A stretch of DNA of 64,000 nucleotides from Mesostigma viride. Lineage: Eukaryota; Streptophyta; Mesostigmatophyceae; Mesostigmatales; Mesostigmataceae. Position numbers and translations under genes: made by a program. Below the pieces are notes generated by a model. It searched no databases, had not been told where the DNA came from, and saw nothing but the letters and a program-made list of their open reading frames with translations. The DNA lies in the NCBI GenBank assembly GCA_009746045.1, contig RPFO01000412.1, positions 1,027,437 through 1,091,436 on the forward strand. Reading direction: 5' to 3'. This document shows positions 1 to 11,513 of this stretch, piece after piece; the first letter of the stretch is position 1, and each line of letters starts with the position of its first letter.

Positions 1-3000
1 CGACAGGGGAGATGTTGGAAATGGACGGTCCGGCCCAGCAGCTGGCAACAAGGTGGAGGTGGACAGAAACGGTGCGGAGGTCAGAAGAAACGGTGCTGAG
101 GCGGAGTTGGGCGGGTCAACTGGGGGAGACGGGGGCGGAGAGGAAGAGAAGGGAGGGCCTGACAGCGAGACGGTTCCCTCGTCTGACGTAGAGGACGAAG
201 GGGAGGGACCTGCGCCGCGAGCTTGCAAACCAACCACAAAGGAAACAACCTTGTCGACGAATGTCGCAACAAGCACGGTGGCGGCCGCCAAGCTGTCGCC
301 ACCCTCGTCATCATCATGCCACCTCAGCGCCTCGTCATCACCGCAGCGTGTGGCGGCGTTGAGGCGCGGGGGGCGGCCGCGTGCTGGCAAGGACAAGGGC
401 GCGGATGGCGGCAATGCTGATGTCAGCAACACAGGCGGTCATGGCGGCACCGCGGAGGCGGATCCCATGGGTGCTGCCACCTCTTCGCAATGTGCCACAG
501 TGGCAGATGTCAGAAGACTTGCAGACGACAGCAGGCTTTGCAGCGGAGATGATGCGGCCTTGCCTGCCACGCCGTCGGCCCCCGATGATGCGGTCGCCTG
601 CCCAGCGTTGGCGGTGCCACTAGACGGCAGCGGCTGCTTGGGGTCTGGGCTGCCCCAGGACTTGGCAACTGTTGCTGCCACCATTGAGCGGCCAGTAGTG
701 GCGATAGTGGTCACGGAGACTTGTACGCTATCGTCCATGGCTGTGGGCAGTGATGTGGGGGCCGCTGAGCCAGCTCTGCCCCCCAAGGGTGGAGCCGAGG
801 TGGAGACCAGGGATGCCCAGGGAGGGGATACAGGCGACGTGGGAGATGGTGCCTCCAGTGTGGCGCGCAGATGGCGGGGGCGGCCTGCCCGCGGGAAGCA
901 TGCCGGTGGTGGTGCCGTGCCTAGTGCCGTTGGTGGTGATGATGCGGGTGCTGCCTGCCATCTTGTTCCTGGGCCGATCGTGGCTGCGGAGCCGGACTCA
1001 CCGTTTACTGCAGGACCGGAGGCACGCATCACGGCGGAGGCTCCTGGAACAGTTCCTCTCGCGGCTGCTGGGGATGGTGCAGGACGCGAGGAGGAAGCAG
1101 CCGTGGAGGATGATGATAAGGAGAACCGGGGTGCACGGGGAGGAAGAGGGCCACAAAGAAATGATCACTGGGAAGGACGACCAAATGGCAAGAAGAGCCG
1201 GGGCGGTGGGCGCGTGAGAAGTGGTGGGGAGGTGGCTGTGCAGGTGGGTGCGGTGGCGGATAGCAGCGATAAGGCCAGCGCAACCACGGCCACCGATGCC
1301 ACCTCAGTGGGCAAGGATGCAATGTCAGAGGAGAGGGGGAAGGGTCAGGAGGACGGGGTGCAGGCGCAAGTGGACAGCGAAGCAGCCAAGCAGGCCGTGG
1401 TGTGTGCTGGCCCTGAGGCGGCCGTACTGGCTTGTTCCCTCGTATCCCCCGCGCCGGCACGGACAGGCGGCAGCCGAGGGGCCAAGAAGGTGAGAACGCT
1501 TGCTTCTCGCCTCATTCAACTCTGAGTAACGTCTCGGCCGCCCTTTCTATGGCGCGCACGTCGCCGCTGTAGTAAGCCTCCTGTCTGTCCCTTGTCTAAG
1601 CCCTTGTCTCATGCGGCGCACAGTCCCACCTGCGTTGGCCACCAGGAGCCTCGTTTGGGCGCCTTGCGGAATGGCAATCGGCGGATTTGTGATGTGATGC
1701 CACATGGCAACGGCACATGGCTTCGAGCGGTGCGATCTTTCCAGGACCGGGCTGGAACACCGCTAGGCTGCATAGCAGGGCATGTAGCAGCTGGTTGTCT
1801 GTAATCTCTTTGTATTGTATGGGATCTCATGTCGCGGCGTTTCCACTTGTCGAGTTTTTCTCCTACGTGCCTGTTTCATTTGACCATGCGCTACCCGATC
1901 CCCCATCCCCCACCCCCCACCCCCCACCCCCATCACCTCCCCCTTCCCCCTCCCCCTCCCCCTCCCCGCTCCCCCTCCCCGCTCCCCCTTCCCCTTCCCC
2001 TTCCCCCTTCCCCTTCCCCCTTCCCCCTTCCCCCTTCCCCCTTCCCCTTCCCCCTTCCCCCTTCCCCTTCCCCTTCCCCTTCCCCTTCCCCTTCCCCCTT
2101 CCCCTTCCCCTTCCCCTTCCCCTTCCCCTTCCCCTTCCCCCCCCCTTCCCCCTTCCCCCTTCCCCCTTCCCCTTCCCCTTCCCCCTTCCCCTTCCCCCTT
2201 CCCCTTCCCCCTTCCCCTTCCCCTTCCCCTTCCCCTTCCCCCTTCCCCTTCCCCTTCCCCCTTCCCCTTCCCCTTCCCCCTTCCCCTTCCCCTTCCCCTT
2301 CCCCCTTCCCCTTCCCCTTCCCCCTTCCCCTTCCCCTTCCCCTTCCCCCTGCCCCCTTCCCCTGCCCCTGCCCCTGCCCCTGCCCCCTGCCCCTGCCCCC
2401 TGCCCCCTGCCCCTGCCCCCTGCCCCTGCCCCTGCCCCTTCCCCCTTCCCCCTTCCCCCTTCCCCTTCCCCTTCCCCCTTCCCCTTCCCCTTCCCCTTCC
2501 CCCTTCCCTTCCCCTTCCCCCTTCCCCTTCCCCCTTCCCCTTCCCCCTTCCCCTGCCCCTGCCCCTGCCCCCTGCCCCTGCCCCTGCCCCCTTCCCCCTG
2601 CCCCTGCCCCCTGCCCCTGCCCCCTTCCCCTGCCCCTTCCCCCTGCCCCCTGCCCCTGCCCCTTGCCCCTGCCCCCTTCCCCTGCCCCTGCCCCCTGCCC
2701 CCTGCCCCCTGCCCCTTGCCCCTGCCCCTGCCCCCTGCCCCCTGCCCCCTGCCCCTTCCCCTGCCCCCTTCCCCTGCCCCTTCCCCCTTCCCCCCCCCCT
2801 TCCCCCTTCCCCTTCCCCTTCCCCTTCCCCTTCCCCCTTCCCCCTTCCCCTTCCCCTTCCCCCTTCCCCTTCCCCTTCCCCCTTCCCCCTTCCCCTTCCC
2901 CCTTCCCCCTTCCCCTTCCCCCTTCCCCCCCTTCCCCCTTCCCCTTCCCCCTTCCCCTTCCCCTTCCCCTTCCCCTTCCCCCTTCCCCCTTCCCCTTCCC

Positions 3001-6000
3001 CCTTCCCCTTCCCCTTCCCCTTCCCCTTCCCCTTCCCCCTTCCCCCTTCCCCTTCCCCTTCCCCTTCCCCTTCCCCTTCCCCCTTCCCCCTTCCCCTTCC
3101 CCTTCCCCCTTCCCCTTCCCCTTCCCCCTTCCCCCTTCCCCTTCCCCTTCCCCTTCCCCCTTCCCCTTCCCCTTCCCCTTCCCCCTTCCCCTTCCCCTTC
3201 CCCCTTCCCCTTCCCCTTCCCCTTCCCCTTCCCCTTCCCCTTCCCCCTTCCCTTCCCCTTCCCCTTCCCCTTCCCCTTCCCCTTCCCCTTCCCCTTCCCC
3301 CTTCCCCCTTCCCCTTCCCCTTCCCCCTTCCCCTTCCCCTTCCCCTTCCCCTTCCCCTTCCCCTTCCCCCTTCCCTTCCCCTTCCCCTTCCCCCTTCCCC
3401 TTCCCCTTCCCCCTTCCCCCTTCCCCCTTCCCCTTCCCCTTCCCCTTCCCCTTCCCCTTCCCCTTCCCTTCCCCTTCCCCCTTCCCCTTCCCCTTCCCCC
3501 TTCCCCTTCCCCTTCCCCTTCCCCCTTCCCCCTTCCCCTTCCCCCTTCCCCTTCCCCCTTCCCCTTCCCCTTCCCCCTTCCCCCTTCCCCTTCCCTTCCC
3601 CTTCCCCTTCCCCTTCCCCTTCCCCTTCCCCCTTCCCCCTTCCCCCTTCCCTTCCCCTTCCCCTTCCCCTTCCCCTTCCCCTTCCCCCTTCCCCTTCCCC
3701 TTCCCCTTCCCCTTCCCCTTCCCCCTTCCCCTTCCCCCTTCCCCTTCCCTTCCCTTCCCCCTTCCCCCTTCCCCTTCCCCTTCCCCTTCCCCCTTCCCCC
3801 TTCCCCCTTCCCCTTCCCCTTCCCCTTCCCCTTCCCCTTCCCCTTCCCCTTCCCCTTCCCTTCCCCCTTCCCCTTCCCCTTCCCCTTCCCCTTCCCCTTC
3901 CCCCTTCCCTTCCCCCTTCCCCTTCCCCTTCCCCTTCCCCCTTCCCCTTCCCCCTTCCCCCTTCCCCCTTCCCCTTCCCCTTCCCTTCCCCTTCCCCTTC
4001 CCCCTTCCCCTTCCCCCTTCCCCCTTCCCCTTCCCCCTTCCCCCTTCCCCTTCCCCCTTCCCCCTTCCCCTTCCCCTTCCCCCTTCCCCCTTCCCCCTTC
4101 CCCCTCCCCCTTCCCCCTCCCCCCTCCCCCGTCCCCAGGCGGCGCTGAGCGTGACCTCGTGCGAGCCGGGCACGCTTGACTTGCTGCGCGTGGCCCTGTC
4201 CACACTGGGTGGATTCCGCCTGGTGACGTCGGATGGCACAGCCGCGCAGGAGCACGTGACCCACCTGGTGGCGGGGTGCGGCCGCCGCACGATCAAGCTG
4301 CTTTTCGCCATCTCGCGAGGTAGGTGCATGGTGCTTGTGGTTGCCTGACTCCCCTACACCCGATTCCAGTTATTGGCATATCTCGATGATGGTCGATCAT
4401 TTGGCCTTTCGCCTGCTGGTGTGCACCTTCCATCATTCTTCCTTTTTGCGGTAGAACTGTTGCATAGTTGTACATCCGACATCCGCGGACTGCATGGTGA
4501 CAGCTGCATAAGTCACTTGTAATCCACTTGCGTCGCCAGACTTGTGACTAGATGCCATTCCCAACTGGAAGGCCTTGCTCTTGGTCTTGGTCTTAGCCCG
4601 TTGTGCCTGCAACGTTGGTAAACTTGTGACAAGCTTGCAGAGGCCGGCTGGCCAGAACAGGAGTGCGGTTCATCCCACAGCTCCCCTCACTGCTGAACCG
4701 CCATCTGATCGTCACAAGGCGGTTCCATGGTTACGGCGGTAGCATCCAACCGCTTCTGCTGGGTGGTTGCGATGCCAAGGTTCCATGGTTACGGCGGTAG
4801 CATCCAACCGCTTCTGCTGGGTGGTTGCGATGCCAAGGTTCCATGGTTACGGCGGTAGCATCCAACCGCTTCTGCTGGGTGGTTGCGATGCCAAGGTTCC
4901 ATGGTTACGGCGGTAGCATCCAACCGCTTCTGCTGGGTGGTTGCGATGCCAAGGTTCCATGGTTACGGCGGTAGCATCCAACCGCTTCTGCTGGGTGGTT
5001 GCGACGCGAGGCGATAGTAACAGTCTTAGTTTTCGTATTGGCAGTAGTTTCGGTGTTAGTGTTGCTGCCGTCGGCCATGGATAGTGCCACCGACACCGCT
5101 GCTGTATGTACCCTTTCTTTCGAGTCCAGTGTCCTTTTTGGTCCCTTAGCACCAACCAAGTTACGAGTAGCCACCAAGGTGCAGAGCGCGGCCAGCCTGT
5201 CATGCATGTCGTCTGGCCGTTCACCTGACAAATTGTGCCGATGGGCATTGCCGTGTCTTTCTAGGGACAAACCATCGCCGTGCCGTTCTAGGGACAAACC
5301 ATCGCTGTGTCATTCTAGTGACAAACCATGTCCATGCCCGTGCCACCGTGGATGGTACCCCCCTCACGTGTGCGCGTCAGGGGCGTGGGTGCTCACGCCG
5401 GAGTGGGTCTCCCGCTCCCTTGAGAAGGGTTGCTGGGTGCCAGAGGAAGGGTTTGAGGCCGACTACTACCCAGGAATACGGCTGTCACGCGCGGCCAACG
5501 GTAAGCACTCATTAGTGCTCTGATTTTGCTACCTTGCCTGTACATTATACTTTATACAGCACGCTGTATACTAGATGTTTGTGGTGCAAACACGTACTTG
5601 AAACCTTGGCCTCTTCTTGACCCCTTCTGGGCCTCTTCTTGGCCCCTTCTGGGCCTCTTCTGGGCCTCTTCTCTGTACATGTCACTGTCATACCCACGTT
5701 TTTGCGGCGACGTCAGGGCTTTCCTACTTTCATGTAGGATGTTCTTGAGCATGCTTACAAGCGAGCCACCATCCCATGGACCTTGGCAGTGCACTTCTCC
5801 CTGCCAATGTAGCGGGCTCCCAATCTAGCCGGCATGCACTGCATGAACCGTCAGGGTTATAACACATCTTTAATCCATATTGCCCTTAGGGGATGACGAA
5901 AAATCATGACAAATGGCAACTCGTGTTCTGGCGCCATTGGTGGTATCTTCTACACTGTTATCGGTACGCATGGCGGTGGTGGGCCCCGCAGACACGCACG

Positions 6001-8440
6001 CGTCCAAAGGCGGCGGCGGCCGGCTGCTTTCGTCGATGCGAGTCGCCATCGCAGAGAAGGGCACGCAGCCGGCGCGCGACGTGCTGAAGAAGCTGGTGGA
6101 GAACCTGGGGGGGAAGGTGGGTGTGCGCGGAGAGGGTGGAGGACCTTGGGGGGGAAGGTGGGTGGGTGCGGAAGGGGTGAAGGACTGGGGTTGAAGGTGG
6201 GTGTGCATGGAAGGGGTCTTCCAGCGTGATATTGATTTCTACTTTTGTCTGCATCGAACAAGGCTAATGCGGCATGCGCGGTGTTGCGGCGGTGTCTTGT
6301 TGTGGACATGTCAAACGGGGCACGCGATGACTTGATACCTTTTTAGCCAGCACGGCACAACATGCCTCACCCAGCGCATGTCAAACGGGGCACGCGATGA
6401 CTTGATACCTTTTTAGCCAGCACGGCACAACATGCCTCACCCAGCGCATGTCAAACGAGGCACGCGATGACTAGATACCTTTTTAGCTAGCACGGCACAA
6501 CATGCCTCACCCAGCGCATGTCAAACGGGGCACGCGATGACTTGATACCTTTTTAGCCAGCACGGCACAACATGCCTCACCCAGCGCATGTCAAACGGGG
6601 CACGCGATGACTTGATTCCTTTTTAGCCAGCACGGCACAACATGCCTCACCCAGCGCATGTCAAACGGGGCACGCGATGACTTGATACCTTTTTAGCTAG
6701 CACGGCACAACATGCCTCACCCAGCGCATGTCAAACGGGGCACGCGATGACTTGATACCTTTTTAGCTAGCACGGCACAACATGCCTCACCCAGCGCATG
6801 TCAAACGGGGCACGCGATGACTTGATACCTTTTTAGCTAGCATGGCATAACATGCCTCACCCAGCGCATGTCAAACGGATGACTTGATACCTTTTTAGCT
6901 AGCACGGCACAACATGCCTCACCCAGCGCATGTCAAACGGGGCACGCGATGACTTGATACCTTTTTAGCTAGCATGGCATAACATGCCTCACCCAGCGCA
7001 TGTCAAACGGGGCACGCGATGACTAGATACCTTTTTAGCTAGCACGGCACAACATGCCTCACCCAGCGCATGTCAAACGGGGCACGCGATGACTTGATAC
7101 CTTTTTAGCTAGCATGGCATAACATGCCTCACCCAGCGCATGTCAAACGGGGCACGCGATGACTTGATACCTTTTTAGCTAGCATGGCATAACATGCCTC
7201 ACCCAGCGATGCTGGTTGCCCCCCCCTGTGGATTCACCCACCCACCACCGACACCCTCAGGTGGTCGCCGCAGCGTCAGCACCCGAATGCGACGTGCTCA
7301 TCACGGGGGGGGACCGCGCGAAGGTGGCGGCGTCGCACCCGGGCGTCCACGTTGTCCGCGAGCAGGTATGCACTCCAGTGCCGAGAGACGGTTGACGTGA
7401 CTGCCCATCTCGTGACCTTCTTCCCGCCCTTATGCCATGAGAAGCACGCCCAGTTTAGCCACAACACAGCGCATGCGTCCACATAGTCCGCACACAGGTA
7501 TAGCCCGACAGCGCTGGACTTGACAAACATGGACAGCGCTTGATGTGAAGGGACGAACATGGTACCCTCCAGTGACTAATAGACCTTGACATGACTCACA
7601 TGATCGTCATGCCGTTCTTGTTGAGAGGCATGCGTGGCCTAGCCGCTGCACGGCGCGCCCGTCTGCGTCGTTGGCGAGCAGGTGCACTATACAGCATCCG
7701 CATGTTGTTGGCATGCCCATCTGTCTTGGTTGCCACTGTGCAGTATCAATAACTATATCTCTTTTACTATATCTCTCAGCCGGGGGTTTTCGGGGTTTGT
7801 CGGGGCTTGTCTATGACAGGCCATATTCATGGGGGTCGACATCGCATGCCTCTCACTGCTCTCCCTTCACATGCCTCTTGCCGTTGGCTATTCCTTTAAT
7901 ATCTGTCCTCCCTTTCCCCTCTGAAACGTCACCGTCCTGTGTGTTGTATTTAACCCACTCATGTTGTAGTGTTCCAGTGATACAGGTTTTCAATCTTGAT
8001 TGTGAATCATTTCGCTTGATATGCGCATCTTGTCTCCCACTGTGTTGCACCCTGGTAGTATTATCCTCTGTGGGCCCGCAGTGCACAAATGGTAGTATTA
8101 TCCTCTGTGGGCCCGCAGTGCACAAATGGTAGTATTATCCTCTGTGGGCCCGCAGTGCACAAATGGTAGTATTATCCTCTGTGGGCCCGCAGTGCACAAA
8201 TGGTAGTATTATCCTCTGTGGGCCCGCAGTGCACAAATGGTAGTATTATCCTCTGTGGGCCCGCAGTGCACAGATGCCGATGGTATGAATGAGACGATGC
8301 TAATGTTGTAAATGTGCATTACTGCCTGTCCGGCCGTCTGATGTACGCTTCTGGTGTCCTGTGGCCCATCTACGCTGCCTGTCTGTGTGCAGTGGCTGCT
8401 CGCCGCCATTGAGGCGTACCAAGTGCCGCCCTTTGAATAG
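1..8440 (+). CDS. tandem BRCT-domain protein (MDC1/PTIP-like), 5' partial; exons <1-1489, 4139-4319, 5381-5500, 5992-6116, 7261-7365, 8393-8440
   Basis: Proteins ending in paired BRCT domains typically bind phosphoserine peptides at DNA damage sites; this role is inferred from the family. The first visible exon is open to the window edge and codes a low-complexity Ala/Gly/Ser region with two AT-hook-like motifs ([15 protein letters not shown]). BRCT1 is assembled from two exons: [20 protein letters not shown], then [14 protein letters not shown] with the conserved Trp. BRCT2 spans the last three exons ([21 protein letters not shown]) and ends [15 protein letters not shown]-stop, like the MDC1 carboxyl end. 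All five introns are GT-AG and phases match (0, 1, 1, 0, 0), giving 671 visible residues. Acceptors include ccccag at 4138 and gtgcag at 8392. The start codon lies upstream of the window. Confidence is high for the domains and good for the exon edges. Confidence 0.85.
1888..4137 (+). repeat. about 2.2-kb C-rich polypyrimidine tract (CCCCTT/CCCCCTT units) filling intron 1 of the BRCT gene
   Basis: Nearly uninterrupted pyrimidines made of CCCCTT hexamers and CCCCCTT heptamers. Units with G (CCCCTG, CCCCCTG) are concentrated at about 2345-2790. The tract runs straight into the acceptor at 4137-4138. Because only F, P, L, S, C and A codons can arise, all three plus frames stay open, and the minus frames read as Gly/Arg/Glu/Lys repeats; these are not genes. 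The minus strand, rich in GGGG runs, could form G-quadruplexes or triplex (H-DNA); that is inference. Confidence 0.95.
4721..5008. repeat. 58-bp minisatellite, 5 copies, in BRCT intron 2
   Basis: Units beginning GGTTCCATGGTTACGG start at 4721, 4779, 4837, 4895 and 4953, an exact 58-bp period with almost no variation. They lie wholly within the intron 4320-5380. Confidence 0.95.
6307..7208. repeat. 70-bp minisatellite, 13 copies, in BRCT intron 4
   Basis: Units begin CATGTCAAACGGGGCACG at 6307 and repeat every 70 bp to 7208. One copy (6867-6928) is 62 bp because GGCACGCG is missing. Each unit contains ACCTTTTTAG, which resembles a 3' splice site. The array fills most of intron 6117-7260 and ends about 50 bp before the real acceptor. 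Confidence 0.95.
8054..8275. repeat. 37-bp minisatellite, 6 copies, in BRCT intron 5
   Basis: Units beginning GGTAGTATTATCCTCTG start at 8054, 8091, 8128, 8165, 8202 and 8239. They lie within intron 7366-8392, about 120 bp before the final 48-bp exon. Confidence 0.95.
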
Positions 8441-9240
8441 TACTTAGGCGGCGTATCAACATCTGCATGCTCCTGTCCTGCTGAAGGGCACAGGGTGGTG
8501 GCTGGACAGTGGATGCCTTACGTGTAGTTGGGTTCTGAAGGCCACAGATCCGTTTTGATGAATAAATGTCAATTGACTGTCATGCTGGCTTTCATGGCCG
8601 CAGGTCTCGGTCCATGAACTATGAATTATTCCCAGGCGCCATGTTGTCAGGCATCAACTGCCATTGCAGCAACTGTTGCAAATGTGATGGTGTCACTTTA
8701 ACTAGCATGCGCTGCCTTCGTCTGATCTGTCTGTTGCCCTGGTAAACCACTCGCACAACAACCTCCAAAATCATTCTTGCGATCCCAAACCTAAAGCCAC
8801 GGGGCACTGGGCAACATGCGCATGCAAGACATGTGACTGTTCTTTCATTTTTTTATCATTGACTAGGCTGATTGGGCCGGAGGTGTCCTGCAGTGCTACA
8901 AAGCAGTACGCACTGCCAAGCTATTTTGTATACAACTATACGGTGTTATACTTGATTACAACCATCCATGCACAAGCCAGAAAGTGGACATGTAGTACTT
9001 GTGGCACTGGTGTATCATTTCTGACGTAGAATCCGTGCAATGTGTTGGACGATGCGATATTGGTGAATGAAACACACCAGCTGTTGTTGCAAAAGATGCA
9101 TTATATAGCCAGGAACTGCCCACTGCAACTTCAAACACCATGGCGCTGCAGCTAGCAAAGACATGTCAGTTTGAAATCCGCAGGCTCCAAGCGTCAACGT
9201 ATCCGTCGCGTGTGTACATGGGAACCCTCATCCGCTGACT
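8441..9240. other. intergenic, no gene seen
   Basis: 3' flank of the BRCT gene. Only short stop-interrupted frames and no repeat array. AATAAATG at about 8560 is an AT-rich patch that could be near the polyadenylation site, but this is not established. Confidence 0.5.
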
Positions 9241-9600
9241 GGCCATCCATCGGGGGATCCTATCCTCACCGACACACGGTGGCCATCCATCGGGGGATCC
9301 TATCCTCACCAACACACGGTGGCCATCCATCGGGGGATCCTATCCTCACCAACACACGGTGGCCATCCATCGGGGGATCCTATCCTCACCAACACATGGT
9401 GGCCATCCATCGGGGGATCCTATCCTCACCAACACATGGTGGCCATCCATCGGGGGATCCTATCCTCACCAACACATGGTGGCCATCCATCGGGGGATCC
9501 TATCCTCACCAACACATGGTGGCCATCCATCGGGGGATCCTATCCTCACCGACACACGGTGGCCATCCATCGGGGGATCCTATCGGACCTCACCGACCCC
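9241..9600. repeat. 40-bp minisatellite, 9 copies
   Basis: Units beginning GGCCATCCATCGGGGGATCC start at 9241 and recur every 40 bp to 9561, followed by a degenerate tenth copy. The period is not a multiple of 3, so the open frames across it (9171-9830) are a product of the repeat rather than evidence of coding. Confidence 0.95.
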
Positions 9601-10264
9601 ATGGTGCCCGGCATCCATCGGGGGCGACCACTCTACGCTCCGTAGCTGAGGATAGTATAGAGCGGTTCATCTCCTCACTTCGTTTCTCTCCAGGGCAAGT
9701 TCTGTCCACAATCCTCCCAGTCAGTGCTGGCTTGGGATGCATCCCGGTCATCACAAAATCCTATCCCAGAAAAGAGATGCCCAGGGCATGCTGCTGCGAA
9801 GTCTGGGCACCTCCGTTTCTACCCGCTTGAACCTTGAACCCCCCTCCGTGGTAGAGTCAGCACCCTGCTGCCAGGTCGCACACATCTTATACTGCGACGC
9901 AGCCACTTGGCAGCTTTGGCCCTGCTCCGGCTGCCATGGCTGCTCCCGGCACCGCACAAAATCCCATCGCTGCTGCTGTCATCGCTGCTACATGCATATA
10001 CCTGCTTCCTTTGCTGCTGCTGTCATCGCTGCTGCTGGTGATTGTGGCAACGGTGGCTGCGGTGGCACGGGTAACTTTGGTGGCAGCTGCCAATATTCCC
10101 CATGAAACGATACTGCATGCCGGCTGCCATGCCAGCAGCTGCTGCTGGTTCATGATGGGCAAAGCCTCTTGGCCCACCTGCGGCGCTGGTGTGACCACTG
10201 CATCAGAGGCAGCTGCTGTGGCCCCCGCTCCACGCATCCTTGTGGTGCCGCTTGCGTTGGCAAA
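9601..10264. other. intergenic, CTG/CAG-rich
   Basis: Contains imperfect GCTGCTG and CAGCAGC runs at about 9965-10160 that open several frames by composition. I see no protein I would call a gene. Confidence 0.45.
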
Positions 10265-11513
10265 CTACTGCAGGCTGCAAACTAGAGGGCAACTGAGAGT
10301 GTAAACTAGAGCGCGGTGCATGCTGTCTAGAGCGCGGGTGTGGTCTGCAGTGCCGTCCACAGCGTGACAATTGACACTTTTATTGCTGAGCTGGTGGGCA
10401 CGGCCCGAGCATAGGGCGGGCAACGCGGTGAGTGAGTGCCACCTGGCGGCAGGGGGAGCCCCTTTGGCCCCAGTCGTCGTCCACCTCCGGGTGCTGACAT
10501 CATCGGGCGCGTCGCCCGATCCGCGCCAGATAAGCTCAGGTGGGACCTCGAACGCAAACGCCAGCACATGCAGCCGCCAGATGTCGCATGTCGCCGCATC
10601 CAGTTTTTTCTGGTGCTCGGTGAGCGCGCCAGAGAGTATGTCAGGGGGCCAGGATGTGAGCAGCCGGAGGGCGTGGGACAGCCTGTCTAATTGGAAGTCA
10701 GCACGACAGTCCTGGCACATTTCGTTGCCTTGAAAGGCCTGCGCATTGCCCAGGCGCATCGGCCTGCAGCAACAGATAATTCTTCTCTAACACGCTCGCA
10801 CTCTCCTTCCTGTCAGACACACGCAGGAGGACCCCAGGCTGCGAACCTAGAACGACTGTTGCTTCCAAAGGATCCGAAGACCACACGTGACAGCAGCCCC
10901 ATCATGGTCAGCCACGCAAAGCTCTTTTCGCCTCAAACCGGGCCAGCGGGCATTGGGCTGCGAGCAGAGGGCAGTAGTAGGGTATCTTCAAGTCGGCCTG
11001 ATGGCACTCGCTTACGGCCCGCAGTGTTGAGACCACCTTGTTACTGAGCAGATTCAGAGCGCTGTGGGCGCGGTGGGTTGCCCCTTGGAGCTCCATCAGG
11101 ATGGCACAGGACGTGGTGTGCGATCCGCCCATGCGAGATGAGTCGGACGCCAGCTGTCGCTCGGCACCCGCCAGCTGGCTCTTGAGAGTGGTGAGTTCGC
11201 CCAACAAATGGCCGCGTTCACTCAGCCCAATGTGGTGCTGTTGCTGCAGTTCCGAGGCATGTGTCTTGGTTGACAGCCCACGCTCGCCAAGAGCATGGAA
11301 AGCTTTTCTCAAAGTGACAAACTCGGATCGTAACGATTCGTTCTCTCGCCTCGGAGATTCGAGCTCTTCCATCACCTGCGCCCGCACCCTGTGCCAATAC
11401 CTTCTTTCATGCCGGCCCCTGCACGCCACGCGGCAACTCGCGCTCATTGCCCGGACGAGCTCGGCTTGTGACGAGGCTGGGCGGCTGCTACTGCGCAGTG
11501 GCGGTGCCCGCAT
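10265..11513 (-). CDS. coiled-coil protein of unknown function; exons 11513-11016 and 10738-10265
   Basis: Exon 1 codes about 166 residues. Roughly residues 45-150 look like a coiled coil rich in Leu, Glu, Gln and Arg (for example ENESLRSEF, LGELTTLKSQLAGAERQLA). A strong donor (GCC|GTAAGC) follows LSNKVVSTLRA. The acceptor TGCGCAG joins it in phase 0 to a second exon with CQDCRADFQLDRL and more helical sequence, ending at a stop at 10265-10267, for about 323 residues in total. The start at 11513 is the first in-frame ATG and could be extended by an upstream exon. The last 60 residues after EVPPELIW look less like real protein, so another intron there is possible. No family recognised. Confidence 0.5.

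Noticed and set aside
1888-4137. CCCCTT repeats as an internal telomere array
   Set aside because: CCCCTT/AAGGGG is not a telomere repeat I know; unit length varies between 6 and 7; and it sits precisely inside an intron.
1717-4348. Five overlapping open frames of 780-839 codons (Pro/Phe/Leu/Ser or Gly/Arg/Glu/Lys repeats)
   Set aside because: Produced by the C-rich pyrimidine tract, which cannot form stop codons; the tract lies in an intron with consistent splice sites.
6307-7208. CRISPR array (regular 70-bp repeats)
   Set aside because: Units are contiguous without unique spacers, the setting is a eukaryotic intron, and no cas genes are present.
9171-9830. 219-codon open frame across the 40-bp repeats
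   Set aside because: The 40-bp period cycles through all frames and the peptide simply repeats; no protein features.
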